NCBI GenBank assembly: GCA_002868905.1
Contig: PKUA01000018.1
Location: 62,001-126,000 of the forward strand
Source of the DNA: Desulfuromonas sp.
GTDB lineage: Bacteria; Desulfobacterota; Desulfuromonadia; Desulfuromonadales; Geothermobacteraceae
Direction of reading: 5' to 3'
Length of the DNA stretch: 64,000 nt
Below the pieces are notes generated by a model. It worked only from the letters and a program-made list of their open reading frames with translations, had not been told where the DNA came from and ran no database searches. The translations under genes were made by a program, and so were the position numbers. Each line of letters starts with the position of its first letter. Position 1 is the first letter of the stretch. Positions 24,361-34,290 of this stretch are shown here, one piece after another.

Positions 24361-25401
24361 ATGCAGCAGTGGGGAAACGGTCCCTCGGGAGAGGACCTGG
24401 AAAAAAAGATCATCGACGTAACCAACCAGATCAAAGGCAAGCTGGGGGGAGGGAGCTTTAAACCTATAAAGGGGTTCCTGGCCGTGCTCGTCCTTTTGCT
24501 GGTGGTGTTCGGAGGAATGAACAGCTTCTACGAAGTCGACACCGAGGAGACCGGTATCGTCCTGCGCTTCGGCAGGTTTTTCGGTTTTTCCGAACCCGGC
24601 CTCCACTTCAAGATACCGTTCGGAGTTGACCGGGTCTACCTGGTCAAAACCGGGCGGGTCCTGAAGGAAGAGTTCGGCTTCCGCACCGTCACACCCGGCG
24701 TCCGTTCCTCGTATACCAAGAGGGGCCTGGAGGAGGAGTCGTTGACACTGACCGGAGATCTGAACGTCAGCGACGTTGAATGGATCGTCCAGTTCCAGGT
24801 CGCCGATCCGTTCAAGTTTGTCTTCAACATCAAGGACCCGGTGGAAACCATTCGGGATATCGCCGAAGCGGTGGTGCGGAAGGTCATCGGCAACTCGAAT
24901 GTCAACGAAGTGTTGACGACCGCACGAGCTTCCCTGGCGGGCTCCATTGAAAGCGACTTGCAAAGCATCCTCAACGACTATGATATCGGGGTGAGGATTG
25001 TTACCGTCAAGTTCCAGGACGTGACCCCGCCCGACCCGGTCAAAGCCGCCTTCAACGAGGTCAACGAAGCCGAACAGCAGAAAGAGAGCCTGATCTTCCA
25101 GGCCCGCGAGCAGTTCAATCGGGAAGTCCCGAAGGCACGCGGCACGGCCAAACGAACCCTGCAGGAGGCTGAAGGCTACGCGGTCGAACGGATCAACAAG
25201 GCCCGGGGCGAGACCAACCGGTTTCTGGCCCTGCTGACGGAGTATCGCAAGGCGCCGCGGGTAACCCGCCAGCGGATCTACCTGGAGACGATGGAAGAAG
25301 TCCTCCCGAAAATGGAGGAGACCTATATCATGGATGAAAAGAGCGGCGGCCTGTTGCCGATCCTGCCAATGCGGGACCAGCTCAAGGGAGGGAAGCAATG
25401 A
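24361..25401 (+). CDS. hflK: HflK, SPFH-family membrane protease regulator
   Basis: The 346-residue product has an N-terminal Gly-rich cytoplasmic segment and one membrane helix (about residues 39-56, FLAVLVLLLVVFGG). A band-7/SPFH domain follows (EETGIVLRFGRFFGFSEPGLHFKIPFGVDRV and ITVKFQDVTPPDPVKAAFNEVNEAEQQK). HflK and HflC form a large membrane assembly that encloses and modulates the FtsH protease. GGGAGG precedes the ATG. The gene overlaps hflC by 4 nt. Confidence 0.95.
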   Translation: MQQWGNGPSGEDLEKKIIDVTNQIKGKLGGGSFKPIKGFLAVLVLLLVVFGGMNSFYEVDTEETGIVLRFGRFFGFSEPGLHFKIPFGVDRVYLVKTGRVLKEEFGFRTVTPGVRSSYTKRGLEEESLTLTGDLNVSDVEWIVQFQVADPFKFVFNIKDPVETIRDIAEAVVRKVIGNSNVNEVLTTARASLAGSIESDLQSILNDYDIGVRIVTVKFQDVTPPDPVKAAFNEVNEAEQQKESLIFQAREQFNREVPKARGTAKRTLQEAEGYAVERINKARGETNRFLALLTEYRKAPRVTRQRIYLETMEEVLPKMEETYIMDEKSGGLLPILPMRDQLKGGKQ

Positions 25402-26327
25402 AAAACGTCCTTTTGATTCTGCTGGTCCTGGTCGCGGTCATCCTGGCCAAAGGGAGCCTGTACGTGGTGAATGAGGCGGAACAGGCGATCTTGACCCAGT
25501 TCGGCAAACCGGTCGGCGATGTCAAGACCTCCGGTCTCCACGTCAAAATTCCGTTCATCCAGAATGTGAACCGATTCGAAAAACGGATCATGAAATGGGA
25601 CGGCGACCCGAACCAGATTCCGACCAAGGACAAGAAGTTCATCTGGGTCGATACCACCGCCCGCTGGCGGATCGTCGATCCGCTCCTCTTTTTCAAGACC
25701 GTCGCCACCGAGCGGGGCGCGCTGAGTCGCCTCGACGACATCATCGACTCGGTCGTGCGGGATGCGGTCTCCAGCCGCCTGCTGGTGGAACTGGTCCGCG
25801 GAAGCGACTACGAAAGCGAGGCGGGAGAAGTGGAACGGTTCGAAATCGACGGCGTCGAAATCGCCAAGGAGGATCTGACCGGACGCGAGGAGATCCTGGC
25901 GGGGCTGCTGACCAAGGCGAAGCTGAGCATGCCCGAATACGGCATCGAACTGCTCGACGTGCAGATCAAGCGGATCAACTACGTCGAGCAGGTGCGCACC
26001 AGGGTTTACGAGCGGATGATCAACGAGCGGAAAAAAGTCGCTGCCCAGTACCGCTCAGAGGGCGAGGGGGAAAAGGCCGCGATTCTCGGCCAGATGTCAC
26101 GCGAGCTGAAAGGGATTCAGTCGGAGGCCTACCGCAAGGCCCTGGAGATCAGGGGTGCGGCCGATGCCGAAGCAGCCTCGATTTACGCCGACGCCTATAA
26201 TCGGGACAAGGACTTCTATCAGTTCCTGCGCACCCTCGAGGCATACAAAAAGGCGATCAACGACAAAAGCCGGATGGTCATTTCGACCGAATCCGACTTT
26301 TACCGTTTCCTCAAGAGTTCGGAATAG
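25398..26327 (+). CDS. hflC: HflC, SPFH-family membrane protease regulator
   Basis: The 309-residue product has an N-terminal signal anchor (MKNVLLILLVLVAVILAKG) and an SPFH domain (NEAEQAILTQFGKPVGDVKTSGLHVKIPF). A coiled-coil region follows (VRTRVYERMINERKKVAAQYRSEGEGEKAA), and the C-terminus FYRFLKSSE resembles HflC. It partners HflK in control of FtsH. The ATG overlaps the hflK stop (ATGA), and a terminator follows 43 nt after the stop. Confidence 0.95.
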   Translation: MKNVLLILLVLVAVILAKGSLYVVNEAEQAILTQFGKPVGDVKTSGLHVKIPFIQNVNRFEKRIMKWDGDPNQIPTKDKKFIWVDTTARWRIVDPLLFFKTVATERGALSRLDDIIDSVVRDAVSSRLLVELVRGSDYESEAGEVERFEIDGVEIAKEDLTGREEILAGLLTKAKLSMPEYGIELLDVQIKRINYVEQVRTRVYERMINERKKVAAQYRSEGEGEKAAILGQMSRELKGIQSEAYRKALEIRGAADAEAASIYADAYNRDKDFYQFLRTLEAYKKAINDKSRMVISTESDFYRFLKSSE

Positions 26328-26369
26328 CCGGCCGGGGCTTTTCCTCGCCCGCGACCGCCAGATCCTATT

Positions 26370-26406
26370 GGGGCCTCACCCGTTGTCGGGGAGGCCCCTT
26401 TTGTTT
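26370..26406 (+). terminator. Rho-independent terminator of hflKC
   Basis: GGGGCCTC (26370-26377) pairs with GAGGCCCC (26391-26398), with an inner CCCG/CGGG, and is followed by TTTTGTTT. Confidence 0.88.
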
Positions 26407-26506
26407 GCGAAACCGTCGCGGCGGTTCCGGTTAAAAAGGTGGCGAGGGTGCTCCCACAGACACCCCCGCCAGCCGAAAACAAAGGAGGCAATTTGTTGTC
26501 GGCTTG

Positions 26507-27937
26507 TCAATCGTCAAACTGCAGAGCCAGGTAACGACTCCCCGCGCCGGACCTGACCAGGAGCAGCGCGCTCCCCTTTTTCAGCTTTAACGCTTCGCGC
26601 ACCGCCTGGGGGGAGGCCACGCTACGGCGGTTGACCTCCTGGATCAGGTCGCCCCGAGCGATGCCGGCATCTGCGGCTGGAGAATCCGGATCGACCTTGG
26701 TAACAAGCACGCCCTCGGCTCCTTCGTAGCCGAATTTTTCCGCCAGCTCAGGAGTCAGCCCCTGCAGGCTCAGCCCGAGACGTTCGATATCCCGCTCCCG
26801 CGCCGGCGCCTGGCTGACCTGGTCCCCATCGAGCTTGCCGATGGTGACCGCGATGGAGCGCTTCTTTTTCTCACGCAGGATGGTCAGGCGGATGTCGGTT
26901 TCCGGTCGGGTCAGGGAGATCCGGTTGCGGAACTCGGAGACCTTGCCAGCGGGTTCTCCGTCGATCTCGAGGATGACATCCCCGCGCTGCAGTCCCGCCT
27001 TCTCGGCCGGAGACCCTTCGATGACCTGGGAGATCAGGATGCCGCGCCCCTCGTCAATGTCGAACGATTCAGCCAGCTCCCGGGTCACATCCTGGATGTA
27101 GACCCCGAGATGACCCCGCGTCACCCGGCCATGCTGCACCAGTTGATCCCGGATTTTATTCGCCATGTTGACCGGGATGGCGAACCCGATTCCCATGTAA
27201 CCGCCGCTGCGGCTGAAGATGGCAGTGTTGATCCCGACCACGCGTCCGTCGAGGTCGACCAGCGGACCGCCCGAATTGCCGGGGTTGATGGCGGCGTCGG
27301 TCTGAATGAAATTCTCGTAATCGTTGATGCCGATACCGCTGCGCCCCTTGGCGCTGACGATGCCGGCAGTCAAGGTATGTGAAAGGCCGAAGGGGTTGCC
27401 AAAGGCGAGAACCCAGTCACCGACTTCGAGCTTGTCCGAATCCCCGAGCCGGATAAACGGGAGATCGGACGCGTCGATTTTGATCACCGCCAGATCGGTC
27501 GGGGGATCGGTGCCGATGGTCTCTGCGGTAAATTCACGCCCGTCGAGCAGACGCACCGTCACCTTGTCGGCATCCCCGACCACGTGGTTATTGGTCATGA
27601 TGTATCCGTCGGGGGAGATGATGAAACCTGAGCCCTGTCCCATTGAACGCCGTTTCGGGCGTTGCTTCGGTTGACGTTGCGGCGGCTCTCCGAAAAAACG
27701 GCGGAAAAATTCGTCGCCGAACGGGCCGAGGAACTCTTCCATGCTCCGTCCTTGCTCGGTTTTCTCCACCTGAATAAATACCACGGCGGGGGAGACATCC
27801 CTGGCGACACTCCGGAACGCCTTCCCTGTCTGCCGCAGGCTCTCCAAACCCTGCTCCTGCGCAACGGCGGTTCCACCCAGAAACAACACCAGCACTCCGA
27901 GTATCAGGCTCGATAAGACAACACGATGACGAAACAT
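26507..27937 (-). CDS. degP: Do-like periplasmic serine protease HtrA/DegP
   Basis: The 476-residue product begins with a signal peptide (MFRHRVVLSSLILGVLVLFLGGTAVAQ). The protease domain has the triad regions TNNHVVG (His), DLAVIKID (Asp) and GNSGGPL (Ser). Two PDZ domains follow (VIEGSPAEKAGLQRGDVI and VDPDSPAADAGIARGDLI). Such proteins degrade or refold misfolded envelope proteins. AAAAGGAG precedes the ATG at 27937; the frame is open further upstream but overlaps the preceding gene. It lies 13 nt after a stand-alone receiver gene, and both appear to be read from a sigma-54-type promoter. Confidence 0.95.
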   Translation of the reverse strand: MFRHRVVLSSLILGVLVLFLGGTAVAQEQGLESLRQTGKAFRSVARDVSPAVVFIQVEKTEQGRSMEEFLGPFGDEFFRRFFGEPPQRQPKQRPKRRSMGQGSGFIISPDGYIMTNNHVVGDADKVTVRLLDGREFTAETIGTDPPTDLAVIKIDASDLPFIRLGDSDKLEVGDWVLAFGNPFGLSHTLTAGIVSAKGRSGIGINDYENFIQTDAAINPGNSGGPLVDLDGRVVGINTAIFSRSGGYMGIGFAIPVNMANKIRDQLVQHGRVTRGHLGVYIQDVTRELAESFDIDEGRGILISQVIEGSPAEKAGLQRGDVILEIDGEPAGKVSEFRNRISLTRPETDIRLTILREKKKRSIAVTIGKLDGDQVSQAPARERDIERLGLSLQGLTPELAEKFGYEGAEGVLVTKVDPDSPAADAGIARGDLIQEVNRRSVASPQAVREALKLKKGSALLLVRSGAGSRYLALQFDD

Positions 27938-27950
27938 GACAGACTCCTTT

Positions 27951-28358
27951 TCAGTGTACTTTCCGGCGGCAGATGGCCGCCACTTCTTCCAACAGGCATT
28001 CGATGGCGAACGGCTTGTCGAGGGTGGCAGTCGCCCCCAGGTCCCGCGCCATGGCGTGAGTCGCCGGGTCACCAAAGGCGGTCATGCAGATCAACGGCGG
28101 TCGCCTTGGTTGGTCGTGCAGCGCTTCGAGCACCTCGAGTCCGGTCAGAGCAGGCATCCGCACGTCGCTGATGACCAGGTCGAAACGGTCCTCTTTCCCC
28201 TGCAGGTGCTCCTCGAGCCTCTCGAGCAGGGTCAAGCCGTCCGCGCAACTCGTTACAGTATACCCTGCGCGGAAAAGAGTAAAACAGAGCAATTCACGGA
28301 AGGCCTGATCATCTTCCGCCACCAGCACGTGGGCGTTTTCTGTCTCGTTGACGGTCAT
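27951..28358 (-). CDS. Stand-alone response-regulator receiver protein
   Basis: The 135-residue product is a single CheY-like receiver: acidic pair AEDD near the N-terminus, phospho-acceptor Asp in DLVISDVRMPA, Thr in CMTAFGD, and Lys in TLDKPF. No output domain follows. The ATG at 28358 has GAGGAG nine nt upstream. An in-frame ATG at 28385 would lie almost at the transcription start predicted from the sigma-54 promoter, so the shorter start is favoured. It precedes degP by 13 nt and is close to an NtrC/kinase pair, suggesting a role as phosphate sink or connector. Confidence 0.9.
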   Translation of the reverse strand: MTVNETENAHVLVAEDDQAFRELLCFTLFRAGYTVTSCADGLTLLERLEEHLQGKEDRFDLVISDVRMPALTGLEVLEALHDQPRRPPLICMTAFGDPATHAMARDLGATATLDKPFAIECLLEEVAAICRRKVH

Positions 28359-28397
28359 GACTTTGGTCTCCTCAATTGATGTCATGACCTGCTATAA

Positions 28398-28413
28398 GGC
28401 AAGCGGTATGCCA
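28398..28413 (-). promoter_or_regulatory. Sigma-54 (-24/-12) promoter of the receiver-degP operon
   Basis: On the minus strand TGGCAT-ACCGC-TTGC (28413-28399) matches the sigma-54 consensus TGGCAC-N5-TTGC at all but one position. GG and GC have the required 10-nt separation. The predicted start is near 28387, giving a leader of about 28 nt containing GAGGAG. Confidence 0.7.
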
Positions 28414-28581
28414 AATGGCTTTTTTCATCCCGCCACGAGCACCTGGATCAAAACAACCCGTGGACAATGAACGCGGAAACCAAGGTGGGGTCTCGTTTTA
28501 CCGAAGATGGAACAACGCACAGAAAAAGGGAGAGAGGGTCCGACAAAATGCTTTAGCTGGTCGTGGCGGGGGCATCAACAA

Positions 28582-28618
28582 CGGGGCAACCTGCCCCGCC
28601 GGGGCAAAATGCCCCGGC
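28582..28618. promoter_or_regulatory. Twin GGGGCA-N3-TGCCCC palindromes (enhancer-like site or terminator)
   Basis: GGGGCA-ACC-TGCCCC (28583-28597) and GGGGCA-AAA-TGCCCC (28601-28615) have identical arms, different centres and a centre-to-centre distance of 18 nt. They lie about 170-215 nt upstream of the sigma-54 promoter and 12 nt past the ntrC-like stop. They could bind the adjacent NtrC-type activator; they could also act as tandem terminator hairpins, although the following T-tract is poor. Confidence 0.6.
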
Positions 28619-28629
28619 TTGTTAACGGT

Positions 28630-29984
<1,355 letters not shown>

Positions 29985-29988
<4 letters not shown>

Positions 29989-31445
29989 ACCGTCTTCTCC
30001 AACTCCAGGGGGAGCAGGACTCTGAAGACCGCCCCACCCTCTGTCCGGTTGTCGGCCTCAATCCGACCGCCGTGCTCACTGACGATTCCCCAGGCAATCG
30101 CCAGCCCCAGGCCGGTCCCCTGGCCGATCTCCTTGGTGGTGAAGAACGGATCGAAAATCTTAGTCAGGTCCTCGGGGTTGATTCCCGGACCGGCATCTTC
30201 CACCAGAAGCTCGGCCATCAGTCGCTGCTCAACCCGGTCCTCCAGGCGCACCTCACTTTCCGGACACGCGAGGGACAACATGACGTCCCCCCCCTCCGGC
30301 TGGGCCTGGATGGCGTTCATCACCAGGTTGGCCAGGACCTGCTGCAGTTGCCCGGCATCGGCCATGGCCCGCACCGGTTCCCTGGTCGGAAGACAGATCA
30401 GGTTGACCGCCTGTTTTTTCGCCGTCGGCTGCATCATCTCGGCGACACCTGCCATCAACTGCCCGAGATCGAGCGGCTGCTTGCGCGACGCCCCGTGACG
30501 GGCAAAATCGAGCAGTTGGCGCATGATGGTGGTCATCCGTTCGCTCTGTTCGCCGATAATCCGGGCCGAACGAACCACCTCGTCAGCCTCCAGCTCTCCG
30601 CTGGCGATCAGTTTCGCCCGCCCGGCTACGACATTTAATGGCGTCCCGAGTTCATGGGCCATGCCGGCCGAAAGGCGGCCGATGGTCGCGAGGCGTTCCG
30701 TGTGCCGCAGCTTTTCCAGGGCGGCCAGGCGTTCCTGGTCCGCTTCTCGCGCACTGGCGAGCTGCCCGCGCATTCTCTCCAGGGCCAGGGCCAGGGTTCC
30801 GATCTCATCCTTGCCATAATTGCCGAGATCGCCGCTGAAATCCCCGGCCGCGATCCGTTCGGCCTGGGCCGTCAACCGCTTGACCGGACGACTGATCCAG
30901 AGACTGCCGAGAACGCCGATCAACATCAGGCTGGCAACAACGACCGCCGCCAGCAACAAACCGGATCGTTGCAAACTCTCCCGAACATAGCCGTGCAGGC
31001 CATCGAGAGATTCACCGATCTCGATGGCCCCCAACCGTCCGTTCGGCACTCTCAACGGCAGGTAGGTGACAAGAAAGTCGGCACCGGCCTCATTTTCCAC
31101 CATGATAGTGACTGTCTCTTCCTGCTTGGTCGCTTCAAGCCTGGGGCGGATCTCAACCGGCGGCAACTCCGCAGTATCGTCTCCTTCGAGCCAGACCCAG
31201 CGGACATGATGGTCCGTGGCCCACTGGCCGGCCCGCTTGAGAAAGGCCCGGGCCGCCAATTCCCCCTGGCTGCTCCAGATCTCCTTGACCATGATACGGA
31301 AAGTTCCGCCGATTTGTCGTGCCTCACGGCTGAGCTCGGTTTTCAAGCGGTCCCGTTCCCGGACGACATTCAGGTAACTGTTGAGGGAAATCAGCAAGGC
31401 GACCCCGAGCAGGACGGCAAAACTGATTTTCAAGGCAAGGCGCAT
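29985..31445 (-). CDS. Membrane sensor histidine kinase
   Basis: The 486-residue kinase has an N-terminal membrane helix (about 7-27), a periplasmic sensor region of about 130 residues, and a second helix (about 162-182). A HAMP linker (SRPVKRLTAQAERIAAGDFSG) leads to the phosphoacceptor His in GRLSAGMAHELGTPLNV. The ATPase domain has NLVMNAIQAQPEGGD, EDAGPGINPED, FTTKEIGQGTGLGLAI. It is in an operon with the NtrC-type regulator (ATGA overlap) and is presumably its partner. The signal is unknown; the linked degP suggests envelope stress. Confidence 0.95.
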
Positions 31446-31517
31446 TGGACTCCGAAGCTCCCCTGTTGGCAGACCGGCTCATTATGGCGGCAGAACCGGA
31501 CCCTGTCCAGAGGGCGA

Positions 31518-32411
31518 TCAGGAAAGATAATTTTCGATGGCAGGGAGAAACGGCTGCGGGTCCAGGTCGAACGCGGCGGCCCAGGGAGCCGGGTCAACCT
31601 CGTTCCCCTCGAGCAGCATGGTAAGCTGGGTCCGGGTCAAAGGAAATTGCGGGATCGATTCCAGCATGGCAACGACCGGTTTCATCAACAACAGGGGGTG
31701 ATGCAGCTTCGGGACCCGTTCCCGGCCCATGGCGCGCCCGATCAGGTCGAGAACCTCATTGTAGCTGAGGGCCTGCGGACCTCCGCAATGGTATGTTTCT
31801 CCGACGGTCTCCGGTCGTTGCAGGGCCGAAACGAAACTGCGGACAACATCGTCGACCAGAACCGGGCTCATCCGGTAGTTACCGTCACCGATCACCGGAA
31901 CCACCGGCAGCTTGCGGATCAAATCGGCCAACATGGTGACAAACTGGTCCCCCGGCCCGAAAATCAGCGATGGCCGAAAAATTGTCCAGTCGAGCGAAGA
32001 GCCGCGAAGGATCTCCTCGGCCTCCCACTTGGTGCGGTGATAAGGTGTCGTTGCGCCGGGCCGGGTGCCGTTGGCACTCATCTGCAGATAGCGCTTGACT
32101 CCCGCCTGCTGCGCAGCGGCAACAACGGCTCGGGTCGCCTCGACATGCAGTCTCTGGAAGGTCACCCCTTTTCCGGGGAACTCGCGGATGATGCCGACCA
32201 GGTGAATCACGGCATCGCAGCCATCCAGCCGCCCCGCGATCTCATTGGCGTCAAACAGGTCGGCCGCCACGCCCTCGACATTCTCAGAGGCCGGCAGCTT
32301 GGTCTCGGATCCGGCACGACAAAGGGCGACCACCTCATTCCCCGCCTCGACCAGGTGGCGGATCAGGCAGCTGCCGACAAACCCGGTCCCTCCGGTAACA
32401 AAGACCCGCAT
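31518..32411 (-). CDS. NAD-dependent epimerase-like protein (NDUFA9-type atypical SDR)
   Basis: The roughly 297-residue product begins MRVFVTGGTGFVGSCLIRHL, the Rossmann dinucleotide motif GxxGxxG. It continues with DAVIHLVGIIREFPGKGVTFQRLHVEAT, YHRTKWEAEEILRGS (Tyr-x3-Lys) and FRPSLIFGPGDQF. This matches atypical SDRs related to the complex I NDUFA9 subunit. Two ATGs overlap; the second (32411) lies at better distance from GGAGG. The gene follows an outer-membrane protein gene by 12 nt. Confidence 0.88.
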   Translation of the reverse strand: MRVFVTGGTGFVGSCLIRHLVEAGNEVVALCRAGSETKLPASENVEGVAADLFDANEIAGRLDGCDAVIHLVGIIREFPGKGVTFQRLHVEATRAVVAAAQQAGVKRYLQMSANGTRPGATTPYHRTKWEAEEILRGSSLDWTIFRPSLIFGPGDQFVTMLADLIRKLPVVPVIGDGNYRMSPVLVDDVVRSFVSALQRPETVGETYHCGGPQALSYNEVLDLIGRAMGRERVPKLHHPLLLMKPVVAMLESIPQFPLTRTQLTMLLEGNEVDPAPWAAAFDLDPQPFLPAIENYLS

Positions 32412-32423
32412 CATCTCCTCCAG

Positions 32424-33446
32424 TCAGAACGTAGTCGTCAGGGCGAAGTGAAACACGACATCCGGTGCCGTATGTACAATAATGTCTTCTCCGAGTCCAA
32501 AGTCAAGCAGGACGGCATCGGTCAGCTGGTAGCGAAATCCGAGTGCAAACTGCAGCCCGCCCCATTTGATTTCGCGCAGGTCGGAGTCTCTGAACAGGGC
32601 CGTATGGCCATCCAGTTGCAGGTGAATCGCCAGAGAATCGAGAGCTTCGACTGCGACCCCCAACCCGGCGAACCCGGCCACCGAGCGCTGCTGCTCAGGC
32701 AGAAGATCCCCCTCGCCGAGATAAGCGCCGCCGAGCGAGGCAAACAGCGCCACCGGATAATCAAGGACCATCAGCCGCTTGGTGCCATCAAGCTGCAATG
32801 ACAGGTCGACCGCTCCGCTGCCACGCCACGCCTTGCTGTCACCGGTCGGTAATTTCAAACCGAACCGCAGAGCAAGGTCCTCCCCTTTCGGCCCGGGGCG
32901 GTTCCATAGCCTGAGTGCAGAGGAGAGGGTCACGTCACCCAAGCCATACCCGCTCCGGCGGTAGTCAAACACCACCTCGTCATCGCGGGCGTAAAAAAAT
33001 TCGACCTTGTTGGTCTCGTCATCGATGCGGTCACCGTCGGGAAACATGAAAATCTGATGAAATTTTTCGATAATATTATCGAGGAACCCGCCCGCATGCC
33101 CGACCAGGGGGATCTCGGCCCCGACTTCCAGCCAGTCGCGCACACCGTAGCGGATCTGGAGACCGAGGCGGTAGGTTTCGGCATCGAGCAGTAATTGCTC
33201 CGTCTTGGACTCTTCCTCCCTGATGCTGTAGGTGTTGGCGATGTCGAACATCGTCTTGACCCGGACATCACCTGGCGAGGTCAAAGCTCCCCCCTCCATG
33301 GGGGGAAGCCCGAACAGCTGTTTCTGCGGCATCAGGTTCCGCAGAAACAACGGTCGCATCTCCATCGCATTAGCTAAAGACGATGAGCAACAGGCGAACA
33401 ACAACAGGAGAAGGCTCCCCCGTAAGAAAATTTTACGATATGGCAT
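32424..33446 (-). CDS. DUF3187-family outer-membrane protein
   Basis: The 340-residue product has a signal peptide (MPYRKIFLRGSLLLLLFACCSSSLANA, cleavage near 27). It then shows MRPLFLRNLMPQKQLFGLPPMEGG and a barrel with FGLKLPTGDSKAWRGSGAVDLSLQL and a C-terminal strand ending ALTTTF. The order of features is that of DUF3187 proteins. GGAGGG precedes the ATG at 33446; an upstream extension lacks a good start. It is likely the first gene of a two-gene operon. Function unknown. Confidence 0.8.
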   Translation of the reverse strand: MPYRKIFLRGSLLLLLFACCSSSLANAMEMRPLFLRNLMPQKQLFGLPPMEGGALTSPGDVRVKTMFDIANTYSIREEESKTEQLLLDAETYRLGLQIRYGVRDWLEVGAEIPLVGHAGGFLDNIIEKFHQIFMFPDGDRIDDETNKVEFFYARDDEVVFDYRRSGYGLGDVTLSSALRLWNRPGPKGEDLALRFGLKLPTGDSKAWRGSGAVDLSLQLDGTKRLMVLDYPVALFASLGGAYLGEGDLLPEQQRSVAGFAGLGVAVEALDSLAIHLQLDGHTALFRDSDLREIKWGGLQFALGFRYQLTDAVLLDFGLGEDIIVHTAPDVVFHFALTTTF

Positions 33447-33518
33447 GCGTCCCTCCGGGAAGAAACGGTATCTGACGTTCAAACGTCCCGATGACAAAGA
33501 AGTGAGTGATGCCGCTCA

Positions 33519-33547
33519 GAATAATCCAGAACCGGTTTGGATTGCAA
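33519..33547 (-). promoter_or_regulatory. Sigma-70-like promoter of the DUF3187 gene
   Basis: On the minus strand TTGCAA (33547-33542), a 17-nt spacer and TTATTC (33524-33519) lie about 73 nt upstream of the ATG. Confidence 0.4.
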
Positions 33548-33579
33548 AGGGGATGAGAGAAAAACCAACCCCTGAGGGA

Positions 33580-34290
33580 TCAGGTGTCGGCGTCAAGGGC
33601 AGAATGGACCCCGGCGGAGAGCCGGATACTTTGAATCCCGGCCTGAAAATTCTGGTCGGACATCTTCTGTTTGACCCGGAGAAGATAGCTTGACGTGATG
33701 AAATCGCGTAAAAACTGCCGGTCCTGGCTCGTCTGATGTCCGAACAGCAGGCCGATGGCAAACCGTTCATCGGAGGGAGACGGTCGGCGCTGCATCGAAT
33801 AGATGACCCGCGACTCGCACTGTTGTCTCACTCCGGCCACTTCGAATGAGATCTTGACATGCTCCCCCCGGACCAGTTCTTCCGGAATGCTGATGCGGCA
33901 ACCCTGGTCAGAGAGACTGCTTATCACGGTGTCCCAGGTTTTGCCCCCGTGTTCGAGGCGGGCCGGAAGTTCGGCAGCGAGACGCAGATGGCGACGTGGC
34001 GGTCGATGGAAACGCCTCTCCAGCAAGGAGTACAACTCCTCGATGGTAAATGGGATCTGCAGCCGCCCCTGGCTGGAATAACTGGAATGGTTCAGCCAGA
34101 TGGCCCGCTGAAACGGGGTGGGGTCACAAACCCCCTCTTCCCCCAGCAGCGTCGTCTCTTCATCCGGATCGAGAGCTACCTGATAGCGCCACTCCTGCAG
34201 CAGGAGGGAGAGCAGCTCCTCAAGGCCCGGATCTGCCACCCGGATAACCAGCTTAGGTTGATTCGGTTTTTGGTAGAGATTCTCCAGCAT
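33580..34290 (-). CDS. PilZ-domain protein (predicted c-di-GMP receptor)
   Basis: The 236-residue product has an N-terminal part of about 95 residues without a known motif. A PilZ-like domain then starts at RRHLRLAAELPARL (RxxxR-type motif) and continues with SSLSDQGCRISIP (S-x-S-x-x-G in place of the usual D/N-x-S-x-x-G). It probably binds c-di-GMP and may regulate motility or the surface. The ATG at 34290 lies inside the preceding phosphatase gene, a 38-nt overlap implying translational coupling. Confidence 0.8.
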   Translation of the reverse strand: MLENLYQKPNQPKLVIRVADPGLEELLSLLLQEWRYQVALDPDEETTLLGEEGVCDPTPFQRAIWLNHSSYSSQGRLQIPFTIEELYSLLERRFHRPPRRHLRLAAELPARLEHGGKTWDTVISSLSDQGCRISIPEELVRGEHVKISFEVAGVRQQCESRVIYSMQRRPSPSDERFAIGLLFGHQTSQDRQFLRDFITSSYLLRVKQKMSDQNFQAGIQSIRLSAGVHSALDADT

